Translations under genes and position numbers: made by a program
Assembly (NCBI RefSeq): GCF_003501885.1
Contig: NZ_QWFA01000056.1
Span: 1-64,000, forward strand
Direction: 5' to 3'
Source of the DNA: Streptomyces globisporus
GTDB taxonomy: Bacteria; Actinomycetota; Actinomycetes; Streptomycetales; Streptomycetaceae
DNA length: 64,000 nt
Notes under the pieces: model-generated
What the model was told of the DNA's origin: nothing
Seen by the model: the letters and a program-made list of their open reading frames with translations, nothing else
Database searches by the model: none
Shown here: in pieces, positions 8,382-18,000 of the stretch
Numbering within the stretch: position 1 is the first letter of the stretch
How the letters are laid out: each line of letters starts with the position of its first letter

Positions 8382-11300
8382 ATGCAAACATCAACGCGCA
8401 TGAGAGCCGCAGCAGTTGCTGCACTGCTCGGACTGGTCGCGGCCCTCACGGGGCCCGGCGGGGCCCACGCCGACGAGGCCCCGCCGGAGAGCACGGAGAC
8501 CACCACCGTCGGGGACGTGACCGGATTCCGCGCGGACGGGGCCGTCTACCGGCTGACCGCCGGGCAGGCCGAGGCCCGCGTCAGCTTCGTCTCGGACCAG
8601 ACCTTCCGCATCGAGCTCGCCCCGGACGGGAAGTTCACCGACCCCACCGGCGACGACATCGTCCTGCCGCAGGGCGAACCGCCCCGGACCCGCTGGAAGG
8701 AGCGCGGCGACCGCTACGAACTGTCGACGGGCGAGGTCACCCTGCGGGCCTACAAGAAGCCGCTGCGCTTCGCCCTGCACCGGGCTGACGGCAGCCGCGT
8801 CTGGTCCGAGACGAAGGGCCTGAGCTGGACCGGCGAGAAGACCGTCCAGACGCTGGCCCGGGGCGCGAATGAACAGTTCTACGGGGCCGGGATGCAGAAC
8901 GGCCGCGGCAGCACCACCCACCGCGACAAGACCGTCGAGGTCGCCGTCGACTACAACTGGGACGACGGCGGCCACCCCAACTCCGTGCCGTTCTACCTCT
9001 CATCGGCCGGATACGGCGTCTTCCGCAACACCTACGCCCCGGGCACCTACGCCTTCACCGACCCGGTGACGACCAGTGCGGAGGAACAGCGCTTCGACGC
9101 CTACTACTTCGCGGGCGAGGGGGCCGACGCCGCCAAGGACGTGATCGGCCAGTACACCGACCTCACCGGCAAGCCGTTCCTGCCGCCCGTCTACGGCATG
9201 GAGATCGGCGACGCCGACTGCTACCTCCACAACGCCAACCGGGGAGAGCGCCGCACCCTGGACTCGCTGAAGGTCGCCGACGGCTACGTCGAGAACGACA
9301 TGCCGAACGGCTGGATGCTCGTCAACGACGGCTACGGCTGCGGTTACGAGAACCTGGAGGAGACCGCCCAGGGGCTGAAGGACCGCAAGATGGAGCTGGG
9401 CCTGTGGACCGAGGACGGCATCGAGAACCTCGAAGCCCAGGTCAAGGCCGGCCAGCGGGTCGCCAAGCTGGACGTCGCCTGGGTCGGCCCCGGCTACAAG
9501 TTCGCCCTCGACGCCTGCAAGGACGCCTACCGGGGCATCGAGGACCACAGCGACGCCCGCGGCTTCACCTGGGCCCCCGAGAGCTGGGCGGGCGCGCAGC
9601 GCTGCGGAGTCCAGTGGTCCGGCGACCAGTCCGGCACCTGGGAGTACATCCGCTGGCAGATCCCCACCTACGCGGGTGCCACCATGTCCGGACTCGCCTA
9701 CACCACCGGTGACGTCGACGGGATCTTCGGCGGCAGCGCCAAGACGTACACCCGCGACCTCCAGTGGAAGATGTTCCTCGGCACCACGATGACCATGGAC
9801 GGCTGGGCCGCCATGGACAAGCAGCCCTTCCGCTACGGGGAGCCGTACACCTCGGTCAACCGCGACTACCTCAAGCTCAAGGAGTCGCTGCTGCCCTACC
9901 AGTACAGCTACGCCCACGAGGCCACGAAGACCGGTGTCGGCATGGTCCGCCCGCTGGTCCTCGAATACCCCGACGACCCGAAGGTGTCGACGGAGGCCGC
10001 GAAGTACGAGTTCCTCTCCGGCGAGCACTTCCTCGTGGCGCCCGTCTACCAGGACACCACCGAGCGCAAGGACATCTACCTCCCCAAGGGCACCTGGATC
10101 GACTACTGGAGCGGCCGCACCTACGAGGGCCCCACCAGCATCGACTCCTACAGCGCCCCGCTCGACACCCTGCCGCTCTTCGTGAAGGCGGGCGCGGCCG
10201 TCCCGATGTGGCCGGGCATCCGCTCGTACCGCGACCGCACCGCCCACTCCCCGCTGGCCTGGGACGTCTACCCGCAGGGGAAGACCTCCTTCACCGTGTA
10301 CGAGGACGACGGCGTCACCCGTCGGCACCGCGACGGGGAGTACGCCACCCAGCGCGCCGACGTCCGGGCCCCGAAGCACGGCGCGGGCGACGTCTCCGTC
10401 ACGATCAACGAGAGCCGGGGCAGCTTCACCGGCAAACAGACCGCCCGCCCCTACGAGTTCACGGTCCACACCGGATCGGAGCCGCACGCGGTGAAGCTGG
10501 ACCGGACGCTGCCCGAGGTGACCTCGAAGGCCGCGTACGACCAGGCCCGCCAGGGCTGGTGGTACGACCGTGACGACCGGGGCGGCGTGGTGCACGTGAA
10601 GACCGCGCCCCTGAGCACCGCGAAGACGTTCACGGTCAAGCTCCTGGGCACCAGCGCGGTCGGCGGCAAGAAGGCCTCGGCGGCCGCCGCCCTCACCGCC
10701 CCCACGGGCCAGGAGGCCGGAGCGGGCACGCCCGGCACGGTCCTGGTCGACGTGACCGCGGGCCGGTCCGACCTCACCGACACCACGGTCTCCCTCCAGG
10801 CCCCCGAGGGCTGGCAGACCGCCACCGCGAAGATCCCGGGCCGGATCCCGGCGGGCGCCACCCGCCGGGTCGAGGTGGCGCTCACCCCGGCGATGGACGC
10901 CCAGGTGCGCGAGACCAGGCTGACGGCGCTGGCCCGCTACCGGGCCGCCGGTGAAGCACGCACGAGTCAGCAGCGGCTCGCCGTGTCCGTCCTGCCACCG
11001 GCCCCGGAGGGCGAGGCCTGGGCGAGCGATCTCGTCTGGCTCTCCGAGACCAACGGCTACGGTCCCGCCGAACGTGACCGCTCCAACGGGGAGTCGGGCG
11101 CGAGCGACGGGAAGACGCTGACGCTCGCGGAGAAGACGTACGAGAAGGGGATCGGCACCCACGCCGACTCCGACGTCGCCGTCCATCTCGGCGGCCGCTG
11201 TACCGCGTTCACGGCCGACGTCGGGATCGACGACGAGATCAACGGCTACGGAGAGGTCGCGTTCTCCGTGGAGGGCGACGGCAAGGTGCTGTGGACCTCA

Positions 11301-11447
11301 CCGAAGCTGACCGGCGCCTCGGCGACCGTGCCGGTGGACGTGAAGCTCGACGGCGTACGTCAGGTGCGGCTGAAGGTCACCGACACCAACGGGTCCAAGA
11401 CCGGGGACCACGGCGACTGGGCGGCGGCGAAGTTCCACTGCGCCTGA
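8382..11447 (+). CDS. Secreted GH31-family glycoside hydrolase with C-terminal NPCBM domain
   Basis: A 1,021-aa exported alpha-glycosidase-like enzyme. Residues 1-30 form a signal peptide ending GGAHADEA. The central TIM barrel has candidate nucleophile Asp364 (KLDVAWVG) and acid/base Asp415 (WSGDQSG), followed by GH31-type beta domains. A NEW3-like segment around residues 780-840 and an NPCBM domain from about 870 (LVWLSETNGYGPAERDRSNG) bind sugar or help attach to polysaccharide. Substrate cannot be told; alpha-galactosidase or alpha-N-acetylgalactosaminidase activity is plausible for GH31 proteins with NPCBM. The gene is monocistronic between two strong terminators. No clear Shine-Dalgarno precedes ATG 8382 or the alternative ATG 8400. 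Confidence 0.88.
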   Translation: MQTSTRMRAAAVAALLGLVAALTGPGGAHADEAPPESTETTTVGDVTGFRADGAVYRLTAGQAEARVSFVSDQTFRIELAPDGKFTDPTGDDIVLPQGEPPRTRWKERGDRYELSTGEVTLRAYKKPLRFALHRADGSRVWSETKGLSWTGEKTVQTLARGANEQFYGAGMQNGRGSTTHRDKTVEVAVDYNWDDGGHPNSVPFYLSSAGYGVFRNTYAPGTYAFTDPVTTSAEEQRFDAYYFAGEGADAAKDVIGQYTDLTGKPFLPPVYGMEIGDADCYLHNANRGERRTLDSLKVADGYVENDMPNGWMLVNDGYGCGYENLEETAQGLKDRKMELGLWTEDGIENLEAQVKAGQRVAKLDVAWVGPGYKFALDACKDAYRGIEDHSDARGFTWAPESWAGAQRCGVQWSGDQSGTWEYIRWQIPTYAGATMSGLAYTTGDVDGIFGGSAKTYTRDLQWKMFLGTTMTMDGWAAMDKQPFRYGEPYTSVNRDYLKLKESLLPYQYSYAHEATKTGVGMVRPLVLEYPDDPKVSTEAAKYEFLSGEHFLVAPVYQDTTERKDIYLPKGTWIDYWSGRTYEGPTSIDSYSAPLDTLPLFVKAGAAVPMWPGIRSYRDRTAHSPLAWDVYPQGKTSFTVYEDDGVTRRHRDGEYATQRADVRAPKHGAGDVSVTINESRGSFTGKQTARPYEFTVHTGSEPHAVKLDRTLPEVTSKAAYDQARQGWWYDRDDRGGVVHVKTAPLSTAKTFTVKLLGTSAVGGKKASAAAALTAPTGQEAGAGTPGTVLVDVTAGRSDLTDTTVSLQAPEGWQTATAKIPGRIPAGATRRVEVALTPAMDAQVRETRLTALARYRAAGEARTSQQRLAVSVLPPAPEGEAWASDLVWLSETNGYGPAERDRSNGESGASDGKTLTLAEKTYEKGIGTHADSDVAVHLGGRCTAFTADVGIDDEINGYGEVAFSVEGDGKVLWTSPKLTGASATVPVDVKLDGVRQVRLKVTDTNGSKTGDHGDWAAAKFHCA

Positions 11448-11470
11448 GCCTGTACCGGGGCGCGTGAACA

Positions 11471-11507
11471 GGGGCGCCGCACGGGATCATCTCCCGTGCG
11501 GCGCCCC
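11471..11507. terminator. Bidirectional hairpin between GH31 and PAC2 genes
   Basis: A perfect 16-bp stem (GGGGCGCCGCACGGGA / TCCCGTGCGGCGCCCC) with a 5-nt loop sits between two convergent genes. It lacks a T-run, as is common in Streptomyces. Confidence 0.8.
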
Positions 11508-11531
11508 GCAGTTCGTCACAGGCCCGGCCTC

Positions 11532-12593
11532 TCAGCCCTCGCCGTCCTCGTCGGGACGGCCGTCGGAGCCTTCCTCGCCGTCGGACCCCGACGCGTCTTC
11601 AGGCCCCTTGGCGCCCTTTTCGTCGGAGGCCTTCCCGCGCCCCGTCTCCGGGCGCGGCGGCTTCGGCGGGCGGGTGCGGCCGCTGGAGGGGTCGCGCAGA
11701 TAGGAGACGTCCCCGGTCTCCGTGGCATGGCCGCCCGGCCCCTGCCCGGGACCGCCGTCCCGCCGCCGCAGATACCGCTCGAACTCCCGGGCGATGGCCT
11801 CGCCGGACGCCTCGGGCAGTTCCGCGGTGTCCCGCGCCTCCTCCAGCGTCTGCACGTACTCCGCGACCTCGCTGTCCTCCGAGGCCAGTTGGTCCACGCC
11901 GAGCTGCCAGGCCCGCGCGTCCTCGGGCAGTTCGCCCAGCGGGATGCGCAGCCCGATCAGGTCCTCCAGGCGGTTCAGCAGGGCCAGCGTCGCCTTCGGG
12001 TTCGGCGGCTGCGACACGTAGTGCGGGACCGCCGCCCACAGACTGACCGCGGGCACCCCGGCGTGCGTGCACGCCTCCTGGAGGACCCCGACGATGCCCG
12101 TGGGGCCCTCGTACCGCGTCTCCTCCAGGTCCATCGTCCGCGCCAGGTCCGCGTCGGAGGTGACCCCGCTCACCGGCACCGGCCGGGTGTGCGGGGTGTC
12201 GCCGAGCAACGCGCCCAGGATGACGACCATTTCGACGCCCAGCTCATGGGCGAAGCCGAGGATCTCGTTGCAGAACGACCGCCAGCGCATGGACGGTTCG
12301 ATCCCGCGCACCAGGACCAGATCGCGGGGCTTGTCGCCGCCCACCCGCACCACGGACAGGCGCGTCGTCGGCCAGGTGATCTTCCGCGTGTTGCCGTCCA
12401 GCCACACCGTGGGCCGGTTGACCTGGAAGTCGTAGTAGTCCTCGGCGTCCAGCGCCGCGAACACCTCGCCCTTCCACTCCCGGTCCAGATGACCGACCGC
12501 TGTGGAGGCGGCGTCCCCGGCGTCGTTCCAGCCTTCGAACGCGGCCACCATGACCGGGTCGACCAGCTCGGGCACCGACTCGAGCTCGATCAC
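11532..12593 (-). CDS. PAC2 family protein
   Basis: A 353-aa member of the PAC2 family (proteasome-assembly-chaperone-2-like fold), conserved in actinobacteria. The N-terminal signature PVMVAAFEGWNDAGDAAS is clear. The last 60 residues are a disordered Glu/Asp/Gly/Lys tail. The family's biochemical role in bacteria is unproven. A proteasome locus lies 17 kb away in this window, but there is no direct link in the sequence. Start is ATG 12593, preceded on the coding strand by GGAGG. Confidence 0.9.
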   Translation of the reverse strand: MIELESVPELVDPVMVAAFEGWNDAGDAASTAVGHLDREWKGEVFAALDAEDYYDFQVNRPTVWLDGNTRKITWPTTRLSVVRVGGDKPRDLVLVRGIEPSMRWRSFCNEILGFAHELGVEMVVILGALLGDTPHTRPVPVSGVTSDADLARTMDLEETRYEGPTGIVGVLQEACTHAGVPAVSLWAAVPHYVSQPPNPKATLALLNRLEDLIGLRIPLGELPEDARAWQLGVDQLASEDSEVAEYVQTLEEARDTAELPEASGEAIAREFERYLRRRDGGPGQGPGGHATETGDVSYLRDPSSGRTRPPKPPRPETGRGKASDEKGAKGPEDASGSDGEEGSDGRPDEDGEG

Positions 12594-12693
12594 CCGGGCC
12601 TCCTTCCGATGTCTCCATGCGTACGGAGCAACCTTACGGCTTCCCGGGCCCCCGGCCGCAGCCCTCTTGCACGGCCGGGTGAACAGTGTTCGA

Positions 12694-12813
12694 TCACTCC
12701 CGGAGCGAGGACGGCGCCTCCCGGCGCACCACCGGGGCGATCTCCTCCGCGAACCGCTGGAGCGTCTCCAAATGCTCGGGCCGGCTCAGCCCGAAGCCGC
12801 CCACGGTGATCAC
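12694..12813 (-). pseudogene. C-terminal relic of an LLM flavin-dependent oxidoreductase
   Basis: Between the PAC2 gene and the glpD terminator, 39 sense codons end in TGA. They read ITVGGFGLSRPEHLETLQRF followed by EEIAPVVRRE, which resembles the C-terminal helix of LLM monooxygenases. Nothing upstream in the frame resembles the rest of the enzyme; it runs straight into the glpD terminator and gene. It is read as the surviving 3' end of a deleted gene, though a short independent ORF cannot be excluded. Confidence 0.5.
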
Positions 12814-12819
12814 GCGAAC

Positions 12820-12847
12820 GGGGCGGCTCCCGCGAGGAAGCCGCCCC
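12820..12847 (-). terminator. Hairpin after glpD
   Basis: A 9-bp stem (GGGGCGGCT / AGCCGCCCC) with a 10-nt loop lies 33 nt after the glpD stop codon. It is the likely end of the glpFKD transcript. Confidence 0.6.
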
Positions 12848-12880
12848 CGTCCGCGTGCCCGTGGGGGTGGGTTCGGTGGA

Positions 12881-14491
12881 TCAGCCCCGGTCGGCCAGCA
12901 GCTTCTCGACGCCCTCGCGGACGTCGTCCGTCGCCAGGCCCCGGATCGTCAGCGTGGTCCGGCGGCGCAGCACGTCGTCCGCCGTCTCGGCCCACTCGTG
13001 GTCCCGGGCGTAGGCGACCTGGGCCCAGATCTCCGGGGCGTCCGGGTGGACGCGCTCGGCCAGCTCCGGGTTCTCGTTCGCCAGGCGGGCGATGTCGAAG
13101 GCGAGCGAGCCGTAGTGCGTGGCCAGGTGCCGGGCGGTGTCCGGCGCCATGCGCGGGCCGGGGGCCGGGCCGTCGACGAGCAGCCGATGGGCGACCGCGT
13201 TCGGGTTGGCGATACCGGGGAGCGGCAGCTTCCGCGGCAGCCGGTTCATCGGCTCCATGTCCTCGGCCAGCGGGTGCCCGGGCAGGGCGGCCAGCTTGTT
13301 CATGACCGTACGGCCGATGTGGCGGAAGGTCGTCCACTTGCCGCCCGCGACCGACAGCATCCCGCCGCGGCCCTCGGTGACGACCGTCTCGCGCTTGGCC
13401 TTGGAGGTGTCGCCGGGGCCGCCGGGCAGCACCCGCAGACCGGCGAAGGAGTACGTGATCAGATCGCGCGAGAGCTGCTGGTCCTTGATCGAGAACGCCG
13501 CCTCGTCGAGGATCTGCGCGGTGTCGGCCTCGGTCACCGAGACGTCCGCCGGATCGCCCTCGTACTCCTCGTCCGTCGTGCCGAGGAGCAGCATGTCCTC
13601 CCACGGCAGCGCGAACGTGATGCGGTACTTGTCGATCGGGGTGGCCAGCGCCGCACGCCACGGCCGGGTCCGCTTGAGGACCAGGTGGGCGCCCTTGGAG
13701 AGGCGGATGGAGGGGGCCGCGTTCGGGTCCTCCATCTTCCGCAGGTGGTCGACCCAGGGGCCGGTGGCGTTCAGGACGAGGCGGGCGTCGACGCCGAACT
13801 CGGTGCCGTCGGTGCTGTCCTTCAGCTCGGCGCCGGTGACCCGGCCCCGGGTGAAGCGGAGCCCGGTGACGGCCGCGTGGTTGAGGACGACCGCGCCCGC
13901 GTCGACGGCCGCGCGGACCGTCATCAGCGCCATGCGGGCGTCGTTCATCTGGTCGTCGCGGTAGACCGCGACCGCCTTCAGATCGTCCGTACGCAGCTCG
14001 GGCACGTCGCGCTGGGCCTTGGCCGGGGAGATGACGTGGCCGACGCCGTCGCCGAACGCGGAGAGCGCGGAGTAGGCGAAGACGCCCGCGCCGAGCTTGG
14101 CCGCGCCGTGCGGGCCGCCCTTGTAGACGGGCAGGTAGAAGGTGAGCGGGTTGGCCAGGTGCGGGGCCACCTCGCGGGAGACCGCGCGCCGCTCGAAGTG
14201 GTTCTCCGCGACCAGCTTCACCGCACCGGTCTGGAGGTAGCGCAGACCGCCGTGGAGGAGCTTGGAGGAGGCGGAGGAGGTGGCGCCGGCGAAGTCGCCG
14301 GCGTCCACCAGAGCCACCCGCAGCCCGGACTGCGCGGCATGCCAGGCGGTGGAGATGCCCAGGATGCCGCCGCCGATGACCAGGAGGTCGTACGTGGCCC
14401 GGGACAGCTGGTCCCGGGTCTCGGCGCGGCTCGGCAGCGAGCCGGAGGCCGGGTGCGTTCCGAGGGCGGGAACGCTCTGCAGGGTGGTCAT
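12881..14491 (-). CDS. glpD: Glycerol-3-phosphate dehydrogenase, FAD-dependent
   Basis: Oxidises sn-glycerol 3-phosphate to dihydroxyacetone phosphate at the membrane, passing electrons to quinone. The 536-aa protein has an N-terminal FAD-binding motif (LLVIGGGILGISTAWHAA), the family segment TSSASSKLLHGGLRYL, and a C-terminal DAO_C domain. The ATG at 14491 follows GAGGAG; an upstream in-frame start would read into glpK. Only 14 nt separate it from glpK, so it is the last gene of the glpF-glpK-glpD operon. It corresponds to the S. coelicolor gylB/glpD position. Confidence 0.96.
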   Translation of the reverse strand: MTTLQSVPALGTHPASGSLPSRAETRDQLSRATYDLLVIGGGILGISTAWHAAQSGLRVALVDAGDFAGATSSASSKLLHGGLRYLQTGAVKLVAENHFERRAVSREVAPHLANPLTFYLPVYKGGPHGAAKLGAGVFAYSALSAFGDGVGHVISPAKAQRDVPELRTDDLKAVAVYRDDQMNDARMALMTVRAAVDAGAVVLNHAAVTGLRFTRGRVTGAELKDSTDGTEFGVDARLVLNATGPWVDHLRKMEDPNAAPSIRLSKGAHLVLKRTRPWRAALATPIDKYRITFALPWEDMLLLGTTDEEYEGDPADVSVTEADTAQILDEAAFSIKDQQLSRDLITYSFAGLRVLPGGPGDTSKAKRETVVTEGRGGMLSVAGGKWTTFRHIGRTVMNKLAALPGHPLAEDMEPMNRLPRKLPLPGIANPNAVAHRLLVDGPAPGPRMAPDTARHLATHYGSLAFDIARLANENPELAERVHPDAPEIWAQVAYARDHEWAETADDVLRRRTTLTIRGLATDDVREGVEKLLADRG

Positions 14492-14505
14492 GGTGATGCT
14501 CCTCG

Positions 14506-16050
14506 TCAGCTTTCTTCGTCCTCGATCCAGCCCATGGTCCGTTCGACGGCCTTGAGCCAGCTCTTGTACTCGCGGGCACGGGTGTCCGTGTCCATGCGGG
14601 GTGTCCACTCGGCGGCCCGGCGCCAGTTGGCGCGCAGCGCGTCGGTGTCCGGCCAGAAGCCGACGGCGAGACCGGCGGCGTAGGCGGCGCCGAGGCAGGT
14701 GGTCTCGGCGACCATGGGGCGCACCACGGGCGCGTCCAGGAAGTCGGCGAGCGTCTGCATCAGCAGGTTGTTGGACGTCATGCCGCCGTCGACCTTGAGC
14801 GCGGTCAGCTCGACGCCGGAGTCCTTCGTCATGGCGTCGCTGATCTCACGGGTCTGCCAGGCGGTGGCCTCCAGGACGGCACGGGCGATGTGCGCCTTGG
14901 TGACGTAACGGGTGAGACCGGCGATGACGCCACGGGCGTCGGGACGCCAGTAGGGGGCGAAAAGGCCGGAGAAGGCGGGCACGAAGTACGCGCCGCCGTT
15001 GTCCTCGACCGAGGAGGCCAGCGTCTCGATCTCGGCGGCCGACTTGATCAGGCCCATCTGGTCGCGCATCCACTGCACCAGCGAACCGGTGACCGCGATG
15101 GAGCCCTCCAGCGCGTACACCGGGGGCTTGTCGCCGATCTGGTAACCGACGGTGGTGAGCAGCCCGTTGTACGAGTTCACCGGGGTGGAGCCGGTGTTCA
15201 TCAGCATGAAGGTGCCGGTGCCGTACGTGGACTTGGCCTCGCCCTCGGCGAAACAGGTCTGGCCGAACAGCGCCGCCTGCTGGTCGCCGAGCGCGGAAGC
15301 GACCGGGACGCCGTCCAGGATGCCGCCCTTGGCGTTGCCGTAGACCTCGGCGGAGGAGCGGATCTCGGGGAGCACCGCGGCCGGGATGCCGATGGAGGCG
15401 AGGATCTTCTCGTCCCAGGCCATCGTGTGCAGGTTCATCAGGAGGGTGCGGGAGGCGTTGGTGACGTCGGTGACGTGGACGCCGCCGTCGGTGCCGCCGG
15501 TCAGGTTCCAGATGACCCAGGAGTCCATGGTGCCGAAGAGGATGTCGCCCGCCTCGGCGCGCTCGCGCAGCCCCTCGACGTTGTCGAGCAGCCAGCGGAC
15601 CTTGGGGCCCGCGAAGTACGAGGCGAGCGGCAGCCCGGTCTCGCGGCGGAACCGGTCCTGGCCCACGTTCCGGCCGAGCTCCTTGCAGAGCGCGTCGGTG
15701 CGGGTGTCCTGCCAGACCAGGGCGTTGTGCACCGGCTCACCGGTGTTCTTGTCCCAGAGCAGCGTGGTCTCGCGCTGGTTGGTGATGCCGATCGCCTTGA
15801 CGTCGGCGGAGGTGATGCCGGCCTTGACGATGGCCCCGGCGACGACCTCCTGGACGTTCTCCCAGATCTCGGTCGCGTCGTGCTCGACCCAGCCCGGCTT
15901 CGGGAAGATCTGCTCGTGCTCCTTCTGGTCGACGGAGACGATCCGGCCGTCCTTGTCGAAGACGATGCAGCGGCTGGAGGTGGTGCCCTGGTCGATGGCC
16001 GCGATGAACGGCCCGGTGCCATGGGTGCCGGTGGTGTGTGCGTCGGTCAC
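14506..16050 (-). CDS. glpK: Glycerol kinase
   Basis: Phosphorylates glycerol to sn-glycerol 3-phosphate with ATP in the cytosol, the committing step of glycerol use. Length is 514 aa. FGGY signatures are present: the ATP/phosphate loop [15 protein letters not shown] near residue 15, [11 protein letters not shown], and [19 protein letters not shown] near 410. Start is GTG 16050. It lies 39 nt downstream of glpF and 14 nt upstream of glpD, all controlled from the GylR-type operator region upstream of glpF. Confidence 0.97.
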   Translation of the reverse strand: MTDAHTTGTHGTGPFIAAIDQGTTSSRCIVFDKDGRIVSVDQKEHEQIFPKPGWVEHDATEIWENVQEVVAGAIVKAGITSADVKAIGITNQRETTLLWDKNTGEPVHNALVWQDTRTDALCKELGRNVGQDRFRRETGLPLASYFAGPKVRWLLDNVEGLRERAEAGDILFGTMDSWVIWNLTGGTDGGVHVTDVTNASRTLLMNLHTMAWDEKILASIGIPAAVLPEIRSSAEVYGNAKGGILDGVPVASALGDQQAALFGQTCFAEGEAKSTYGTGTFMLMNTGSTPVNSYNGLLTTVGYQIGDKPPVYALEGSIAVTGSLVQWMRDQMGLIKSAAEIETLASSVEDNGGAYFVPAFSGLFAPYWRPDARGVIAGLTRYVTKAHIARAVLEATAWQTREISDAMTKDSGVELTALKVDGGMTSNNLLMQTLADFLDAPVVRPMVAETTCLGAAYAAGLAVGFWPDTDALRANWRRAAEWTPRMDTDTRAREYKSWLKAVERTMGWIEDEES

Positions 16051-16089
16051 GGTGTGCTCCCGGAAGTCTGTGAGGTGGTGGAGGGGCGG

Positions 16090-16881
16090 CTAGGCGAAGG
16101 CGAGGTTGTAGAGCCCGCCGGCGAGTGCGCCGCCGACGAGCGGACCCACGATGGGTACCCACGCGTAGCCCCAGTCCGAACCACCCTTGTTCGGCAGCGG
16201 CAGCAGGGCGTGCACGATGCGCGGACCGAGGTCGCGGACCGGGTTGATGGCGTAGCCGGTCGGGCCGCCGAGCGAGAGGCCGATGCCGACGACGACCAGG
16301 GCGGTGATCAGCGCGCCGAGCACGCCGAGGCCGTTGCCCTCGTTGTTGAGGCCCTGGGTCAGGATCGCCAGGACCAGCACGACGGTGGCGATGATCTCGG
16401 TGATCACGTTCTGCACGCCGTTGCGGATCTCCGGGCCGGTGGAGAAGATCCCGAGCACCGGGCCCGCCTTCGGGGCGGCGGTCTGGTCGACCATCCCCTC
16501 GTCGGTGGACTTGGTGCCGACGATCTCCGGGTCCGTCAGGTGGGCGTGGAACTGGCCGTAGTAGACCGCCCAGACCAGCAGGGCGCCGATCATCGCGCCG
16601 AGCAGCTGCGAACCGAGGTAGAGGGGGACCTTGCCCCACTCGGTACCGCCCTGGATGGCCAGGCCGACCGTGACCGCGGGGTTGAGGTGGGCGCCCGATA
16701 CGCCGCCGGCGAGATAGGCGCCGGTCAGCACGGCGAAGCCCCACCCGAAGGTGATGGCCAGCCAGCCCGCGTTCCGGGCCTTCGAGCTCTTCAGCGTGAC
16801 GGCGGCACAGACACCGCCGCCGAGCAGGATGAGTACGGCGGTACCTATGGTCTCGCCGATGAAAATGTCGGAGCTGGACAC
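16090..16881 (-). CDS. glpF: Glycerol uptake facilitator, MIP/aquaporin family
   Basis: Membrane channel for glycerol diffusion. The GTG at 16881 ([13 protein letters not shown]) is chosen because it opens at the first helix, giving 263 aa. There are six transmembrane helices and two half-helices. The first Asn box is a normal NPA ([10 protein letters not shown]). The second reads NPV ([11 protein letters not shown]) rather than the NPA usual in GlpF, while the glycerol-selective Asp and Arg after it are kept. An insert around residues 140-170 lengthens a loop. It is the first gene of the glycerol operon. Confidence 0.93.
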   Translation of the reverse strand: MSSSDIFIGETIGTAVLILLGGGVCAAVTLKSSKARNAGWLAITFGWGFAVLTGAYLAGGVSGAHLNPAVTVGLAIQGGTEWGKVPLYLGSQLLGAMIGALLVWAVYYGQFHAHLTDPEIVGTKSTDEGMVDQTAAPKAGPVLGIFSTGPEIRNGVQNVITEIIATVVLVLAILTQGLNNEGNGLGVLGALITALVVVGIGLSLGGPTGYAINPVRDLGPRIVHALLPLPNKGGSDWGYAWVPIVGPLVGGALAGGLYNLAFA

Positions 16882-17015
16882 CCGCGACTCCTTCGTCCTT
16901 CGTCCAGGGGAGAGCGGATCACCGGTCCCGCCGGTGTTCCGCGCCCCAGATGGGTATCCACGAAGCGTGGGCAGCCCATCTGTAAGGGCTTGACCGGCCC
17001 TTGGCACTGTCACAC

Positions 17016-17037
17016 CCTAACGCGTATTGCCGTTAGG
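17016..17037. promoter_or_regulatory. Inverted repeat CCTAAC-N10-GTTAGG, candidate GylR operator
   Basis: Perfect 6-bp arms with a 10-bp spacer, upstream of glpF. It abuts the second operator-like repeat at 17040, so the pair could be bound cooperatively by an IclR-type dimer of dimers. Confidence 0.5.
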
Positions 17038-17039
17038 CG

Positions 17040-17061
17040 TTCGACAATGCCGACCGTTGAA
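17040..17061. promoter_or_regulatory. TTCGACAATGCCGACCGTTGAA, candidate GylR operator
   Basis: An imperfect palindrome (TTCGAC and GTTGAA arms, 10-bp spacer). Its left half, TTCGACAATGC, recurs exactly at 18002 upstream of gylR, which ties both sites to the same regulator. Confidence 0.6.
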
Positions 17062-17168
17062 CGGCAGTGTTTCCCCGAAGTGAAGGAAGCGTCAAGGGTT
17101 CTGTGGTCCACGACTCGGTGCGCGACGGGATCGTTACCGGCCGGTGTCGGGTGCGGGCGTAACAGATG

Positions 17169-17191
17169 CGCCCGGCGCTCGGCGCCGGGCG
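17169..17191 (-). terminator. Hairpin after gylR
   Basis: A 10-bp GC stem (CGCCCGGCGC / GCGCCGGGCG) with a 3-nt loop begins 22 nt after the gylR stop. There is no T-run. Confidence 0.6.
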
Positions 17192-17213
17192 GAGGGTGCG
17201 GGCGGTTCGCGCC

Positions 17214-17978
17214 TCAGAAGCGGCCGGCGCCCAGATCCCGTGAGACCGCGCGGGCGCAGTCCCGTACGGCCGCGATCAGCTCGGGGCGCAGTGTGCCGCC
17301 CGGGGCCACACGCTCCACCGCGCCGGTCACCGCGACCGCGCCCACCGGCATCCTGCGCCGGTCGTGCACGGGGGCGGCCACGGCGGCGACGCCCTCCCAG
17401 GTCTCCTCGGCATCGGCCGCCCAGCCCTGGGCCCGGATCAGGTCGAGCATCGACTCGAACGCGTCGGCCTCGGTGACGGTGCGCCCGGTGAAGGAGCGGC
17501 GCTCCGCCTCCATGACCTCGCTGTGGGCCACCGGGTCGTACGCGGACAGCACCTTGCCCAGCGCCGTGGAGTGCAGCGGCTGCATCGCCCCGACCTCCAG
17601 CACCTGGCGGCTGTCGTCGGGCCGGAAGACGTGGTGGACGATGAGCACGCCGTGCTGGTGCAGCACCCCGAGGTGGACGCTCTCGCCGCTGGAGCGGGCC
17701 AGGTCGTCCGTCCAGACCAGGGCGCGGGCCCGCAGCTCGTGGACGTCCAGGTAGCTGTTGCCGAGCCGCAGCAGCTCCGCGCCCAGCTGATAGCGGCCCG
17801 ACGCCGCGTCCTGCTCGACGAAGCCCTCCAGCTGAAGGGTGCGCAGGATGCCGTGCGCGGTGCCCTTGGCCAGCCCCAGCGAGGAGGCGATGTCGGAGAG
17901 CCCGAGCCGGCGCTCGCCGCCCGCCAGCAGACGCAGCATCGCGGCCGCCCGCTCCAGCGACTGGATGTTCTTGGCCAT
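17214..17978 (-). CDS. gylR: IclR-family transcriptional regulator of glycerol genes
   Basis: Represses the adjacent glpFKD operon in the absence of glycerol (established for Streptomyces GylR; ligand thought to be glycerol 3-phosphate). Residues 1-75 are a winged helix-turn-helix (LGLSDIASSLGLAKGTAHGI). The remainder is the IclR effector domain with LGVLHQHGVLIVHHV and LHSTALGKVLSA. The ATG at 17978 (MAKNIQSLERAAAM) gives 254 aa, the same length I recall for the S. coelicolor protein. The motif TTCGACAATGC upstream matches the one upstream of glpF, supporting autoregulation. Confidence 0.95.
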   Translation of the reverse strand: MAKNIQSLERAAAMLRLLAGGERRLGLSDIASSLGLAKGTAHGILRTLQLEGFVEQDAASGRYQLGAELLRLGNSYLDVHELRARALVWTDDLARSSGESVHLGVLHQHGVLIVHHVFRPDDSRQVLEVGAMQPLHSTALGKVLSAYDPVAHSEVMEAERRSFTGRTVTEADAFESMLDLIRAQGWAADAEETWEGVAAVAAPVHDRRRMPVGAVAVTGAVERVAPGGTLRPELIAAVRDCARAVSRDLGAGRF

Positions 17979-18000
17979 CGCGCCGTACTCCTCCACCTCG

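Larger units (their letters stand above)
16882..17213. promoter_or_regulatory. glp promoter/operator interval between glpF and gylR
   Basis: This 332-bp gene-free stretch separates glpF from the end of gylR. It holds the gylR terminator (17169-17191) and two adjacent inverted repeats with the same 6-10-6 layout (17016-17037 and 17040-17061). A leader of about 130 nt precedes the glpF start. I see no credible open frame in it. Confidence 0.65.

Noticed and set aside
12810-14579. A 589-codon frame overlapping glpD on the same strand
   Set aside because: Shifted frame of glpD with Arg/Pro/Gly-rich composition; glpD itself has FAD and DAO motifs.
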